A stretch of DNA of 34,075 nt from the NCBI GenBank assembly GCA_002687495.1, contig NZAJ01000048.1, positions 1-34,075 of the forward strand, in the 5' to 3' direction. The translations under genes were made by a program, and so were the position numbers. Below are positions 1-8,763 of the stretch, in pieces; within the stretch, counting starts at the first letter, position 1; every line of letters starts with the position of its first letter. The notes beneath the pieces were generated by a model. That model ran no database searches. It was not told the DNA's origin and worked only from the letters and a program-made list of their open reading frames with translations. This stretch comes from Micavibrio sp. Lineage in GTDB: Bacteria > Pseudomonadota > Alphaproteobacteria > Micavibrionales > Micavibrionaceae.

Positions 1-30
1 TTCTGATAAGCTGCGTTCTGTTTGGCTCAT
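1..30 (-). CDS. Start of second transhydrogenase subunit gene (partial)
   Basis: Only the first ten codons are inside the window, reading MSQTERSLSE on the minus strand. The ATG lies two bases after the stop codon of the upstream pntA gene, and an AAGAAGGA ribosome binding site sits about nine bases before it, inside the end of pntA, so the two genes are probably translationally coupled. In alphaproteobacteria the small membrane subunit (PntAB, alpha-2) normally follows the soluble alpha-1 subunit, which is the only reason for this identity. The visible residues are too few to confirm it. Confidence 0.5.
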   Translation of the reverse strand, partial: MSQTERSLSE

Positions 31-32
31 AA

Positions 33-1325
33 TTATGAATCCTTCTTAGTTTTTTTACTGGTGCTTTTGCTTTTTGTCGCAGTAGCCTTTTTAGTTTTTG
101 TGGTGCTGCTCTTCTTTGTTGTTGTTTTTTTAGTAGTGGCTTTCGTGCTGCTCGTTTTCTTTTGAGCGCTCGCTTTTACATTTTGAAATAGTGGATGTAT
201 GACAGCGCCATCTTTACTTATTGCTACGCCTTTAATGATTTCGTCATCCCAATTGATAGCGAGCTTAATGTCCTCTTCATCAATGATAAGCTTTAAAAGA
301 TTGAGGAGGTTTTTGGCGTATAGTGCGGAAGAATCTGCCGCTAAACGTGACGGGGTGTTTTGATGTCCAACAATAGTCACGCCATGCTTCTCAATAACTT
401 CACCGCATATCGAAATCTCACAATTTCCACCTGTCTCAACGGCTAGATCGACAATCACACTGCCTGTTTTCATGGATTTGACCATATCTTCGCTAATCAG
501 CTTCGGGGCAGGGCGTCCCGGAATAAGTGCCGTGGTGATGACGATATCTTGTTTTGCGATATGCGCCTCAACAAGTTCAGCTTGTTTTTTCTTGTAACTC
601 TCGGACATTTCCTTTGCATATCCGCCAGCCGTTTCTGCCTGTTTAAACTCTTCATCTTCAACAGCAATGAAATTAGCGCCTAGTGAGGCAACTTGTTCTT
701 TAGCCGCTGGGCGCACATCTGTCGCGGTGACAACCGCGCCTAAGCGGCGTGCTGTCGCAATCGCTTGTAAGCCCGCAACGCCAGCACCCATAACAAAGAC
801 TTTGGCTGGTGGTATAGTGCCGGCCGCTGTCATCATCATTGGGAATGCGTGCGGATAATATTCTGTGGCGTCTAAAACAGCCTTATATCCAGATAGGTTT
901 GATTGCGAGGAGAGTGCATCCATGCTTTGGGCGCGTGAGATGCGCGGCACAAGCTCCATAGCAAAAGCATTGATCCCAGCTTTTGCAAATTTGGCTGGTA
1001 GATCACTATTTGAATGAGGGGATAAAAGCGCAATTAATAATGCACCTTTTGGGATAAGAGCCATCTCATCTTTATTGGGCGCTTGAACCTTTAATACAAT
1101 ATCGGCGCTTGTATAAAGATCTTTATGACCCTTAGCGATAATGCCACCAGCTTCTATATAGGCGCTATCTGGTATAGCGGCTTTTAGGCCTGCATCTTTT
1201 TCCAGCATGACAATGCAACCAAGTGCGCAGAGTTTCTTGACTGTCTCTACAGAGGCGGCAACACGATGTTCACCTGGTTGAGTTTCTTTAGGAATGATGA
1301 TCTTTAAGCCCACGTCACGATCCAC
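33..1325 (-). CDS. pntA: NAD(P) transhydrogenase subunit alpha (alpha-1) with basic C-terminal tail
   Basis: Soluble NAD(H)-binding subunit of the proton-translocating transhydrogenase, which transfers hydride from NADH to NADP+ using the proton gradient. The N-terminus has the alanine dehydrogenase/PntA signature (IIIPKETQPGEHRVA), and the nucleotide-binding fold is seen at VFVMGAGVAGLQAIATARRLGA, followed by VTATDVRP. Membrane helices are absent, as expected for the split three-subunit type (about 380 residues in the family). Residues from about 385 to 430 form an added tail made almost only of Lys, Thr, Ser and Ala, which is not a normal part of this family. The start at 1325 is GTG with a weak ribosome site; another GTG at codon 5 would give a start nearer the family's usual MKIxIPKE. 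Confidence 0.94.
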   Translation of the reverse strand: MDRDVGLKIIIPKETQPGEHRVAASVETVKKLCALGCIVMLEKDAGLKAAIPDSAYIEAGGIIAKGHKDLYTSADIVLKVQAPNKDEMALIPKGALLIALLSPHSNSDLPAKFAKAGINAFAMELVPRISRAQSMDALSSQSNLSGYKAVLDATEYYPHAFPMMMTAAGTIPPAKVFVMGAGVAGLQAIATARRLGAVVTATDVRPAAKEQVASLGANFIAVEDEEFKQAETAGGYAKEMSESYKKKQAELVEAHIAKQDIVITTALIPGRPAPKLISEDMVKSMKTGSVIVDLAVETGGNCEISICGEVIEKHGVTIVGHQNTPSRLAADSSALYAKNLLNLLKLIIDEEDIKLAINWDDEIIKGVAISKDGAVIHPLFQNVKASAQKKTSSTKATTKKTTTKKSSTTKTKKATATKSKSTSKKTKKDS

Positions 1326-1555
1326 TTTTTCTAATGGTTATAGAAATGTAATTACACATACCAAGATGACTCATTGTGAAGCTTTTGTGAAGGGCTGCTA
1401 TGTCGAATTAGCTTTTAATGAAACGAATTTTTACTGTGCGTTGCAATAAAATTTACATAGGCTTGAATAATCATCGTTTTTTGATTAGAATCCTCTACAG
1501 AAACGTTTCTCATCTTCCGTGTTCTTCGGAAATATCTCTAAATTTGGAAAAATAT
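1326..1555. promoter_or_regulatory. Divergent intergenic region between pntA and tolC
   Basis: Promoters for the leftward transhydrogenase operon and the rightward secretion operon should both lie here. The stretch is AT-rich. A weak candidate for the rightward promoter is TTGCAA at 1441-1446 with a GAATAAT element near 1465, but neither half is strong. No operator was recognised. Confidence 0.3.
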
Positions 1556-2917
1556 ATGCGCGCGCATTTACTTTTATTTTCATCGATTCTATTGCCTGTT
1601 TTCACGCCTTCTCATACGCAAGCGCAATCTTTGCCTGAGATGGTCGCCACAGTCGTGGAGTACCATCCGCAAATTGAAGTGCTAGAACAAGCTGAGCGCG
1701 TTGCAGAAAAAGATATTAGTGAACAACATTCGGCCTATTACCCAACGCTCAGTGTGAATGCAACGGCTGGAAGAATGTATGCGGATAACAGTACAAGCCG
1801 TGGTTTGAGCGTAACGCGCGGGGCGGGCTATTCCAATTTATGGGATGGGACAGCCTCACTATCGCAAACGCTTTATGATGGAAATGAAAGAAGCAGCCGT
1901 GTCGACGCCTCAGAAGCCAGACAAAAAGTTGCAGCGCTGCAGATCGTTGATAAAAGAGAAAATATGGCGCTGAAGGCAACGCGCACATATGTGAATTATA
2001 TTCGTGCTAAAACCGGTTATGCGATGGCTTTGGCGCATCAGAATAAAATGAATGAATATATCGACCGCATTACAGTGTTGGTTGATGAGGGCGCGGCAGC
2101 GGAAACGGATTTGCAACAGGCTCTCGATTTATCGATATTAACGACGAATTTTGAAATTGATTTTAAAGGTCAGCTCATGGCTGCTGAAGCTGAGTTTATG
2201 GAGTTGACAGGTAACACACCTGATAAAGATGTGAAGCTCCCTGAATCTGTATCTGCTTTAATCCCTGAGACAGGTGATGTCGCCATCAGAGTGGCAGAGA
2301 ATGCGAATGCTATCATTAGAGGTGCGCAGAAAAACTCACAAGCTGCGCGTTCTGATATAGATGCGGAGCGCAGTGGTTATTTCCCTGATGTGAAGGCTGA
2401 ACTCTCTTATATGAAGTCAGAAAAAGACGATCTGATTGGCGGAGAGGCTGTTGATGCGCGCGCTGTAGTGAAGATGAACTGGAGCTTTGAAACGGGCGGA
2501 GCTCAAAAAGCGCGTGTGCAAAAAAAGCATCTAGCGCACCAACAATCGCTGACGCAAATCAGAGAAGCGGAAAAACGCGTGGCTGCGTCTGTGCGATTGG
2601 CTTATGCGGAAAAAGAAACGGCAGCGCGTCAGTTGAAAAATAAAGCAAAGCGCGTAGAGCTGAATGAAAAGTTATTTTCAATCTATGAGGATCAGTTTGA
2701 AGGCGCGGTTGTAACTTTGCTACAGCTTATGCAAGCTGAAAATCAGCTTTTCTCGGCAAGGTTAGAGCATATGAATGCGAAACACCGCCAGCTTCTCTCT
2801 GAATATTCAATTCTTGGAACAATGGGGCAGCTGCAAAAAACACTTGGTCTAGATTTAGAGGTCGTACCTCTAAGCCCAGAAGAAATGGAGCAGCAAGCCT
2901 CCATTGAGCAACAATAA
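1556..2917 (+). CDS. tolC: TolC-family outer membrane channel of a type I secretion system
   Basis: Outer membrane efflux protein that forms the exit duct of a type I secretion system. The open frame reaches back to 1418, but the ATG at 1556 is preferred because it opens directly with a signal peptide (MRAHLLLFSSILLPVF, cleavage after TQA or AQS) and gives 453 residues, normal for TolC. The mature part shows the usual tandem coiled-coil repeats: SLPEMVATVVEYHPQIEVLEQ at the start and alpha-helical, Glu/Gln/Ala-rich halves in each repeat. It lies 14 bases before the ABC exporter gene and shares its operon. LapE-like AggE/TolC proteins are the closest functional match. The family is sure; the exported substrate is not encoded in the window. 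Confidence 0.92.
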   Translation: MRAHLLLFSSILLPVFTPSHTQAQSLPEMVATVVEYHPQIEVLEQAERVAEKDISEQHSAYYPTLSVNATAGRMYADNSTSRGLSVTRGAGYSNLWDGTASLSQTLYDGNERSSRVDASEARQKVAALQIVDKRENMALKATRTYVNYIRAKTGYAMALAHQNKMNEYIDRITVLVDEGAAAETDLQQALDLSILTTNFEIDFKGQLMAAEAEFMELTGNTPDKDVKLPESVSALIPETGDVAIRVAENANAIIRGAQKNSQAARSDIDAERSGYFPDVKAELSYMKSEKDDLIGGEAVDARAVVKMNWSFETGGAQKARVQKKHLAHQQSLTQIREAEKRVAASVRLAYAEKETAARQLKNKAKRVELNEKLFSIYEDQFEGAVVTLLQLMQAENQLFSARLEHMNAKHRQLLSEYSILGTMGQLQKTLGLDLEVVPLSPEEMEQQASIEQQ

Positions 2918-2931
2918 AGAGCTACAAGAAC

Positions 2932-5118
2932 ATGGCTAAACAAGATGGTGAAAAGGACGAGGCGAATAAAAAAGAGCCCGCACCAATACGCAAAGATACG
3001 CTCCTTGAATGCCTAGTCTTTTTAACTGAACATTATGGACGTGCGAAATCTGCCCGCGCTTTAACAAGCGGTTTGGCTTATGACGGTGTGTGTATGCAAG
3101 CGGAGCTATTCTGTGAAGCGGCCGCACGCCAAAAGATCAAAACAAAGATCACAAAATTCAAATCTATAAGCGCAATTAATACGGCGATCTTGCCTGCTGT
3201 TGTCATCATTCAATCAAAAAGAGCCTGCGTACTCTTGAGTAAAACCGATAAGGGCGTTGAGATTTTTGATGCTGTTAAAGGTGAAAAACGCTCTATGCCA
3301 ATAGACGAGCTAGAGCAAACTTATGCTGGCTTTGTCATTTTGTGCCAGCCAACCGCTGAATTTAAAGCGCCGGAGCTGGCGGAAAAAATAGAAGGCGACA
3401 CTGATCAGCATTGGTTCTGGGATTTAGCAACGCAAAATCGCGGTATCTATGCAATGGTGCTTATGGGCGCAGTTTTTATCAATTTATTTGGACTGACCAG
3501 CCCGCTCTTTATCATGAATGTTTATGATCGCGTAATCCCGAATAATGCCATAGAAACAGGTTGGGCGCTGGCGCTTGGCGCTTTAACAATCTTTTTATTC
3601 GACCTTATTTTAAGAACATTGCGCGCGTACCTTATTGATTTAGCAGGCCGACGCATGGATGTGATTGCAACGCGTAAAATCTATGATCAGGTCTTAAATA
3701 TGCGTCTTTCCGAAAGGCCGAAATCAAGCGGTGCATTTGCGAATATGCTTAAAGATTTTGACGCGGTCAGAGATTTTTTCACCTCTGCGACAATCACTGC
3801 GCTCGTTGATCTTCCTTTCACGCTATTCTTCTTATTCATTATCTATAAGCTAGGTGGGCCAGTAGTCTTGGCTTTGGCATTATTGATAATCTTTGTTTTA
3901 ACCGTTGGTTTCTTTTTGCAAATCCCATTGAAAAAGCTCGTGCGAAAAGCGACAAGATCGTCTGAGGTTAAACATGGTCTTTTGGTTGAGACAATACATG
4001 GCCTTGAAACAATCAAATCTATAGGCGCAGATGGCGCATTTAGAGCGCGTTATGGCGCAATGGTCGGGGAAAATGCAGCCTATGGACAAGCATCGCGCGC
4101 ATTATCTGGCTTCGGTGTGAATATTGCGAGCTTCGTTCAGCAAAGCGCCAGCGTTTTTATTGTCTTGATCGGTATGTATCTCGTTGCGGAAGGCACGCTG
4201 ACTATTGGTGGGTTAATCGCCTGCGTTATGCTCTCAGGGCGTGCGCTCGCGCCAATCGGGCAAATCGCAAACTTGATGGCGCGTTACCATCATGCGACAG
4301 GGGCGCTAAAAACATTGGACCGCATCATGGCTGCACCAGTAGAGCGCCCAGAGCATGTTAATTTCTTGCACCGCCCAGACCTCAAAGGCAAGGTGAGCTT
4401 TAAAGATGTAAGCTTTGCTTACCCGAATGTACAAAGGGATGTCTTAAGCGGTGTGAGCTTTGAAATTAAACCGGGTGAAAAGGTCGGTATTATCGGGCGC
4501 ATCGGCTCAGGAAAAAGCACGATCGCTAAGCTTATGATGGGGTTATATGTTCCTACAAGTGGCAGTATCTATGCTGATGATACAGATTACCGTCAAATTG
4601 ATCCTGCGGATTTGCGCCGCGCACAAGCTTATATCTCTCAAGATGTGAAGCTTTTCACAGGCTCAGTAAGAGATAATATATGCGCCTCACAGCCGAATAC
4701 GAGTGAAGATGAAATCTTAAAAGCAGCCAAAGCCGCTGGAGTTCATGATTTTATCTCTCACCATCCTATGGGCTATGACGCGCCAGTCGGTGAAAACGGG
4801 GATGGTTTATCAGGTGGCCAGCGTCAAGCAATAGCGCTCGCGCGTGCAATGCTCATTAAACCAAAGCTGTTAATCGCTGACGAGCCGACAAACGCGATGG
4901 ATGTTCAGGCTGAGCAAGCCTTTAGGCGTTATATACAAAATGAAATTAAAGATAAGAGCTTTGTTCTTATCACGCACAAACATTCAATGCTTGAGCTGGT
5001 CGAGCGCTTAATCATCATTGAGCAAGGCCGTGTTGTAATGGACGGGCCACGTGATGATGTGATCAAAGCGCTGCAAGGCGGTAAGTTTGGCGGTAACCCA
5101 CAAGGAGGCACAGTATGA
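2932..5118 (+). CDS. Type I secretion ABC exporter, LapB/RtxB-like, with degenerate C39 domain
   Basis: Inner-membrane ABC transporter, 728 residues, with fused membrane and ATPase domains. Residues about 20-145 form a C39-peptidase-like domain, but the catalytic Cys-Gly is replaced (DTLLECLVFL) and the histidine region reads KRACVLL, so it is a non-cleaving docking domain as in HlyB and LapB. A six-helix membrane domain covers about 160-440. The ATPase domain has Walker A GRIGSGKST (about residue 522), signature LSGGQRQ (about 626), Walker B LLIADEPT (about 647) and the H-loop THKHS (about 680), all intact. The stop overlaps the start of the next gene by four bases (ATGA). LapB-type exporters usually handle large RTX adhesins; that substrate class is inferred. 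Confidence 0.93.
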   Translation: MAKQDGEKDEANKKEPAPIRKDTLLECLVFLTEHYGRAKSARALTSGLAYDGVCMQAELFCEAAARQKIKTKITKFKSISAINTAILPAVVIIQSKRACVLLSKTDKGVEIFDAVKGEKRSMPIDELEQTYAGFVILCQPTAEFKAPELAEKIEGDTDQHWFWDLATQNRGIYAMVLMGAVFINLFGLTSPLFIMNVYDRVIPNNAIETGWALALGALTIFLFDLILRTLRAYLIDLAGRRMDVIATRKIYDQVLNMRLSERPKSSGAFANMLKDFDAVRDFFTSATITALVDLPFTLFFLFIIYKLGGPVVLALALLIIFVLTVGFFLQIPLKKLVRKATRSSEVKHGLLVETIHGLETIKSIGADGAFRARYGAMVGENAAYGQASRALSGFGVNIASFVQQSASVFIVLIGMYLVAEGTLTIGGLIACVMLSGRALAPIGQIANLMARYHHATGALKTLDRIMAAPVERPEHVNFLHRPDLKGKVSFKDVSFAYPNVQRDVLSGVSFEIKPGEKVGIIGRIGSGKSTIAKLMMGLYVPTSGSIYADDTDYRQIDPADLRRAQAYISQDVKLFTGSVRDNICASQPNTSEDEILKAAKAAGVHDFISHHPMGYDAPVGENGDGLSGGQRQAIALARAMLIKPKLLIADEPTNAMDVQAEQAFRRYIQNEIKDKSFVLITHKHSMLELVERLIIIEQGRVVMDGPRDDVIKALQGGKFGGNPQGGTV

Positions 5119-6443
5119 GCCTGTTTGAGCCAAAATTAAAAGAAACAGACTTTATGTCGGAATTAGAAGCGGCAACGCATATGCGTCCGGCAACATCTGC
5201 AACTTTGATGTTATTCTCTATCATCATTCTTGTTTTGCTAGCGCTTATTTGGGCTGGCGTCACACAGGTAGAGCAATTAACACGCGGGCAGGGTCAAGTC
5301 GTTCCATCATCAAATGTGCAATTCGTTCAGAGCTTGGAAGGCGGTATTGTTGAAGAGCTTATGGTCAGCCAAGGGCAAAGAGTGCAAAAAGGTGAAATTC
5401 TTATGCGCCTTTCTGATGTGCAGTTTAGTTCAGAAGAGCGCGGCACACGCGCAAAATTTTTAGGCCTTGAGGCACAAAAAGCAAGACTGCTCGCAGAAGC
5501 ACATGACCAAGATTTTATTGTCCCTAAAGAGGTGAAAGAGAACGCCCCGCAAATCGCTCAAAGTGAGCTTGCGCTTTATAACTCTAGACAAAAAGAGTTA
5601 CAGAATTCATATGCGATTTTAGAAGACCGTATCACTAAGGCGAGCGCTGAGCTGGCGGAGGTTAACGCTCAAATTAATCGTTTTTATGAAAGCCGAAAAT
5701 TGATGCGTGAAGAGCTGGCGATCACATCGGAGATGGTTAAAAAGCGTGCTATGCCTAAACTTGAAGAGATCAGGCTTAATCGTGAAATCAATGATCTTAC
5801 TGGACAAATCAACGCCAATAGCCAGCGTAAAAAAGCGCTGCAAGCTGAGCTGAGTGTTGCCGAAAAAGAAAAAGCAAGCCAGCTTGATCGCTTCCATTCG
5901 CAAGCTCTTGGTGAGTTGAATAATGTGCAAACTGAAATATCATCCCTTAAAGAGAACTTGAAAACGATAGGGGATCGCGTTGATCGCCGTGAAGTAAAAG
6001 CGCCGATTGATGGCATTGTGAATAATATCGCGGTGAGTACTGTGGGCGGCGTTGTTGAGCCGGCTATGCGCTTGGTTGAGATTGTGCCGTTAGATGAAGA
6101 GTTAAAAATTATCGCAAAAATTCAACCGAGTGATATTGCTTTTATAAGACCTGGGCAAAGCGCCAAAGTCAAAGTAACGGCTTATGATGCGCAAATTTAT
6201 GGCGCGTTACAGGCTGAGCTAACACGAATAGGGGCGACTAGCGCAACCGATCAAGAAGGCAATGTAACCTTTGAAGTGGAGCTGCGCACGCAGAAAAACT
6301 ATCTAGGCACCGAGGAAAGCCCATTGCCTATCACGCCTGGTATGGTTGCGCAAATTGAAGTGATTACAGGCAAACGCTCAATTCTAGATTATCTACTCAA
6401 GCCAGTATTAAGAGCGCGCGATCGCGCATTTACCGAAAGGTAA
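5115..6443 (+). CDS. HlyD-family membrane fusion protein of type I secretion system
   Basis: Periplasmic adaptor linking the ABC exporter to TolC. A single N-terminal membrane helix (about residues 33-54) is followed by the first half of a lipoyl/barrel-sandwich domain (QGQVVPSSNVQFVQSLEGGIVEELMV), a long coiled-coil hairpin (about 115-285), the second half (VDRREVKAPIDGIV) and a C-terminal beta-barrel region ending in the usual GMVAQIEVITGKRSILDYLLKP motif. The 442-residue length is typical. Its start codon overlaps the exporter stop, so the two are translationally coupled. LapC is the closest named counterpart. Confidence 0.93.
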   Translation: MSLFEPKLKETDFMSELEAATHMRPATSATLMLFSIIILVLLALIWAGVTQVEQLTRGQGQVVPSSNVQFVQSLEGGIVEELMVSQGQRVQKGEILMRLSDVQFSSEERGTRAKFLGLEAQKARLLAEAHDQDFIVPKEVKENAPQIAQSELALYNSRQKELQNSYAILEDRITKASAELAEVNAQINRFYESRKLMREELAITSEMVKKRAMPKLEEIRLNREINDLTGQINANSQRKKALQAELSVAEKEKASQLDRFHSQALGELNNVQTEISSLKENLKTIGDRVDRREVKAPIDGIVNNIAVSTVGGVVEPAMRLVEIVPLDEELKIIAKIQPSDIAFIRPGQSAKVKVTAYDAQIYGALQAELTRIGATSATDQEGNVTFEVELRTQKNYLGTEESPLPITPGMVAQIEVITGKRSILDYLLKPVLRARDRAFTER

Positions 6444-6462
6444 GACCAAAAAGGGGAGCCAT

Positions 6463-8730
6463 ATGATTGGTAAATTAATGACGCAGCGCTGGATGCATGT
6501 CGCGCTTTTATTTATTCTACTAATCTTTGCGGTGTTCCACAGTGACTCCAATGCGCGCTGGCGCCAAGAGATGCAATATTTCGTTTTTGACGAACTTAAC
6601 CGCATGTATCCTAGAGAAAAAAGCGACGAGCTTATCATTGTAAATATTGATGATGACTCGCTTCTTGAGTTAGGGCAATGGCCATGGCCACGCACTATTT
6701 TGGCTAAGATGGTTGATAACTTAAGCGCGCTTGGTGCAAAGGCGATTGTCTTTGATGGGGTGTTGGCAGAGCCAGATCGCACATCACCCAAATTAATCGC
6801 GCAAAGCCTTCAGGTGAATGATGGAAGCCTAGATTTAGGGCAGGTGATTGGTAATCTTGAAAATTTACCTGATCATGATGCTCTATTTGCTGAAAGTGTT
6901 AAGGAGAGTGAGCGCTTTGTATCTGCTTTTACGTGGGGCTCTTATTCAGCGGAGATGCAAAAATCTCGCCCGCGTATCAAGCAAGCACTTCTGGCGAAGC
7001 GCGCAGAAAAAACAGCTCTACTAGAAAATGTTCTTAGATTTGAAAGCACCGCTAATTTCTTGCCTCAGATTGAAAAAGCCGCAGCGGGGAATGGTAGTTT
7101 CATGGCTACACCTGATCCTGATGGTGTTTTAAGAACAACCAGCTTGATTTTTACTGATGGCAAGCAGCTGTACCCTTCATTATCTTTGGAAGCTATCCGT
7201 GTGGCTGGGGGCAAGCCGTGGCGCTCTATTTTGGTGACACCGAGTGACAGGGGAGAGGAAAGCTCTCTGATTGATACGGCGTTAAGAATTCACTTTGATG
7301 ATTACGCTATTCCGATTGAAGCGGATGGTATAGTTAATGTCTATTACCGTCGTTTTGATGAGAGGGGTGATGACTATCTCTCGGCTTATAAGGTTATAGA
7401 TGAAGCCTTTCACGATGATATAAGTGCCTTAGTTAAAGATCGTATCGTTTTGATCGGCGCAAGTGCGGAAGGATTAAAGGACTTGCGTTCAACGGCATTA
7501 GAAGCCTTTCAGCCTGGCGTTGAAATTCACGCCAATGTGATTGAGCAGATCATCCAAAATAAATATCTTCTAAGGCCCGATATTACAAAAGGCGCTGAAG
7601 CCTTCTTTATCTTTCTTTTCGGTGGCTTGATGATCCTGTTGGCACCATTCATCAATGTGCTGGTTTTAAGTATTTTATGTGGCGGCTTAGTCTTTGGTGC
7701 TTTTTCTGGAACCGCTTATGCCTATCAAGAATATGGCTTGCTCTTTGATCCGTTCTATCCATCTTTGTCTGTTGGCTTAATATTGATCGTTTCCGTCTTC
7801 ATGACATATTTACGCGTGGAAAGTGAAAAGCGCCAAGTGCGTAGCGCATTTGGGCTCTATATCTCTCCCGACTTTATGAAAGAGCTAACCTCAAACCCTG
7901 ATAAATTACAGCTTGGTGGTGAGATCAGAGATCTCAGTGTGATGTTTACTGATATCCGCAGCTTTACAACCATTTCAGAAGGGCTATCACCACAAGAGCT
8001 TATCCAATTGATGAATGATTTTCTAACCCCCATGTCAGACCTTGTTATGCAGAATAGAGGAACAATTGATAAATATATGGGCGATGCGATGATGGCATTT
8101 TGGAATGCGCCGTTAGATGATGCTGAGCATGAATATCATGCATGTAAAACGGCTCTGAGCATGCAAGCTGCGCTTGATCCTATTAATGAAGTTATAAAAG
8201 AAAAGGCATCAGGGACAGGTAAGAAGCCAGTTCTGCTGCAAGCTGGTATTGGTATTAATACAGGGCCTTGCGCGGTAGGGAATATGGGATCACGCCAGCG
8301 CTTTGCTTATTCAACATTAGGGGATGCTGTAAACCTTGCCTCTCGTTTAGAAGGGCAAACAAAGAATTATGGCGTAAGTATATTGATCGGCGAGACGACC
8401 TATAACAATGTGCCCCAACTAGCCTCTTTAGAGATGGATCTCATCAAGGTTAAGGGTAAAGAGAAGGCAGAGAGGATTTTCGCACTTTTGGCGGGCGAAG
8501 AGGTGGCTTCAACGGATGCTTTCAAGATATTAAAAGCGCAGCATGAAATTATGATTACATCATACAGAACAGGCGCGTTTGAAGAGGCTCTTGAGGCAAT
8601 AAAAGAATGCCGCAAACAGGAATTGTTCGATTTGGATTTTGCTTATGATATGTATGAAAGCCGCATTGAAGAGCTGCTTAAAAACCCGCCAGAACACTGG
8701 GATGGTGTTTATGTTGCAACATCTAAATAA
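6463..8730 (+). CDS. CHASE2-domain class III adenylate cyclase
   Basis: Membrane sensor that makes cyclic nucleotide. An N-terminal helix (about residues 10-27) leads into an extracytoplasmic CHASE2 sensor domain to about residue 375, then three closely spaced membrane helices (about 378-460) and a class III cyclase domain (about 480-690). Both metal-binding aspartates are present (D497 in FTDIRSFT, D541 in KYMGDAMMAFW), along with the base-contacting K537, a Ser at 617 where Asp or Thr is common, and the transition-state pair N624 and R628 in VNLASRLEG. This set predicts an active enzyme, most likely adenylate cyclase. The gene follows the HlyD gene by 19 bases with an AGGGGAG ribosome site, so it appears to be the last gene of the secretion operon. 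Confidence 0.9.
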   Translation: MIGKLMTQRWMHVALLFILLIFAVFHSDSNARWRQEMQYFVFDELNRMYPREKSDELIIVNIDDDSLLELGQWPWPRTILAKMVDNLSALGAKAIVFDGVLAEPDRTSPKLIAQSLQVNDGSLDLGQVIGNLENLPDHDALFAESVKESERFVSAFTWGSYSAEMQKSRPRIKQALLAKRAEKTALLENVLRFESTANFLPQIEKAAAGNGSFMATPDPDGVLRTTSLIFTDGKQLYPSLSLEAIRVAGGKPWRSILVTPSDRGEESSLIDTALRIHFDDYAIPIEADGIVNVYYRRFDERGDDYLSAYKVIDEAFHDDISALVKDRIVLIGASAEGLKDLRSTALEAFQPGVEIHANVIEQIIQNKYLLRPDITKGAEAFFIFLFGGLMILLAPFINVLVLSILCGGLVFGAFSGTAYAYQEYGLLFDPFYPSLSVGLILIVSVFMTYLRVESEKRQVRSAFGLYISPDFMKELTSNPDKLQLGGEIRDLSVMFTDIRSFTTISEGLSPQELIQLMNDFLTPMSDLVMQNRGTIDKYMGDAMMAFWNAPLDDAEHEYHACKTALSMQAALDPINEVIKEKASGTGKKPVLLQAGIGINTGPCAVGNMGSRQRFAYSTLGDAVNLASRLEGQTKNYGVSILIGETTYNNVPQLASLEMDLIKVKGKEKAERIFALLAGEEVASTDAFKILKAQHEIMITSYRTGAFEEALEAIKECRKQELFDLDFAYDMYESRIEELLKNPPEHWDGVYVATSK

Positions 8731-8741
8731 TGAATAAAATC

Positions 8742-8763
8742 TGGAGCCTAGTGGTGCTCTTTT
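8742..8763. terminator. Weak bidirectional hairpin between convergent genes
   Basis: GAGC at 8744-8747 can pair with GCTC at 8756-8759, followed by four Ts. The stem is only four pairs long and overlaps the stop codon of the EAL gene, so this is a weak candidate for ending transcription between the cyclase and EAL genes, which stop 17 bases apart. Confidence 0.25.

Noticed and set aside
1418-1555. Longer N-terminus for the TolC protein
   Set aside because: The extra 46 residues are unrelated to the family, whereas the ATG at 1556 opens with a clear signal peptide and gives a normal length.
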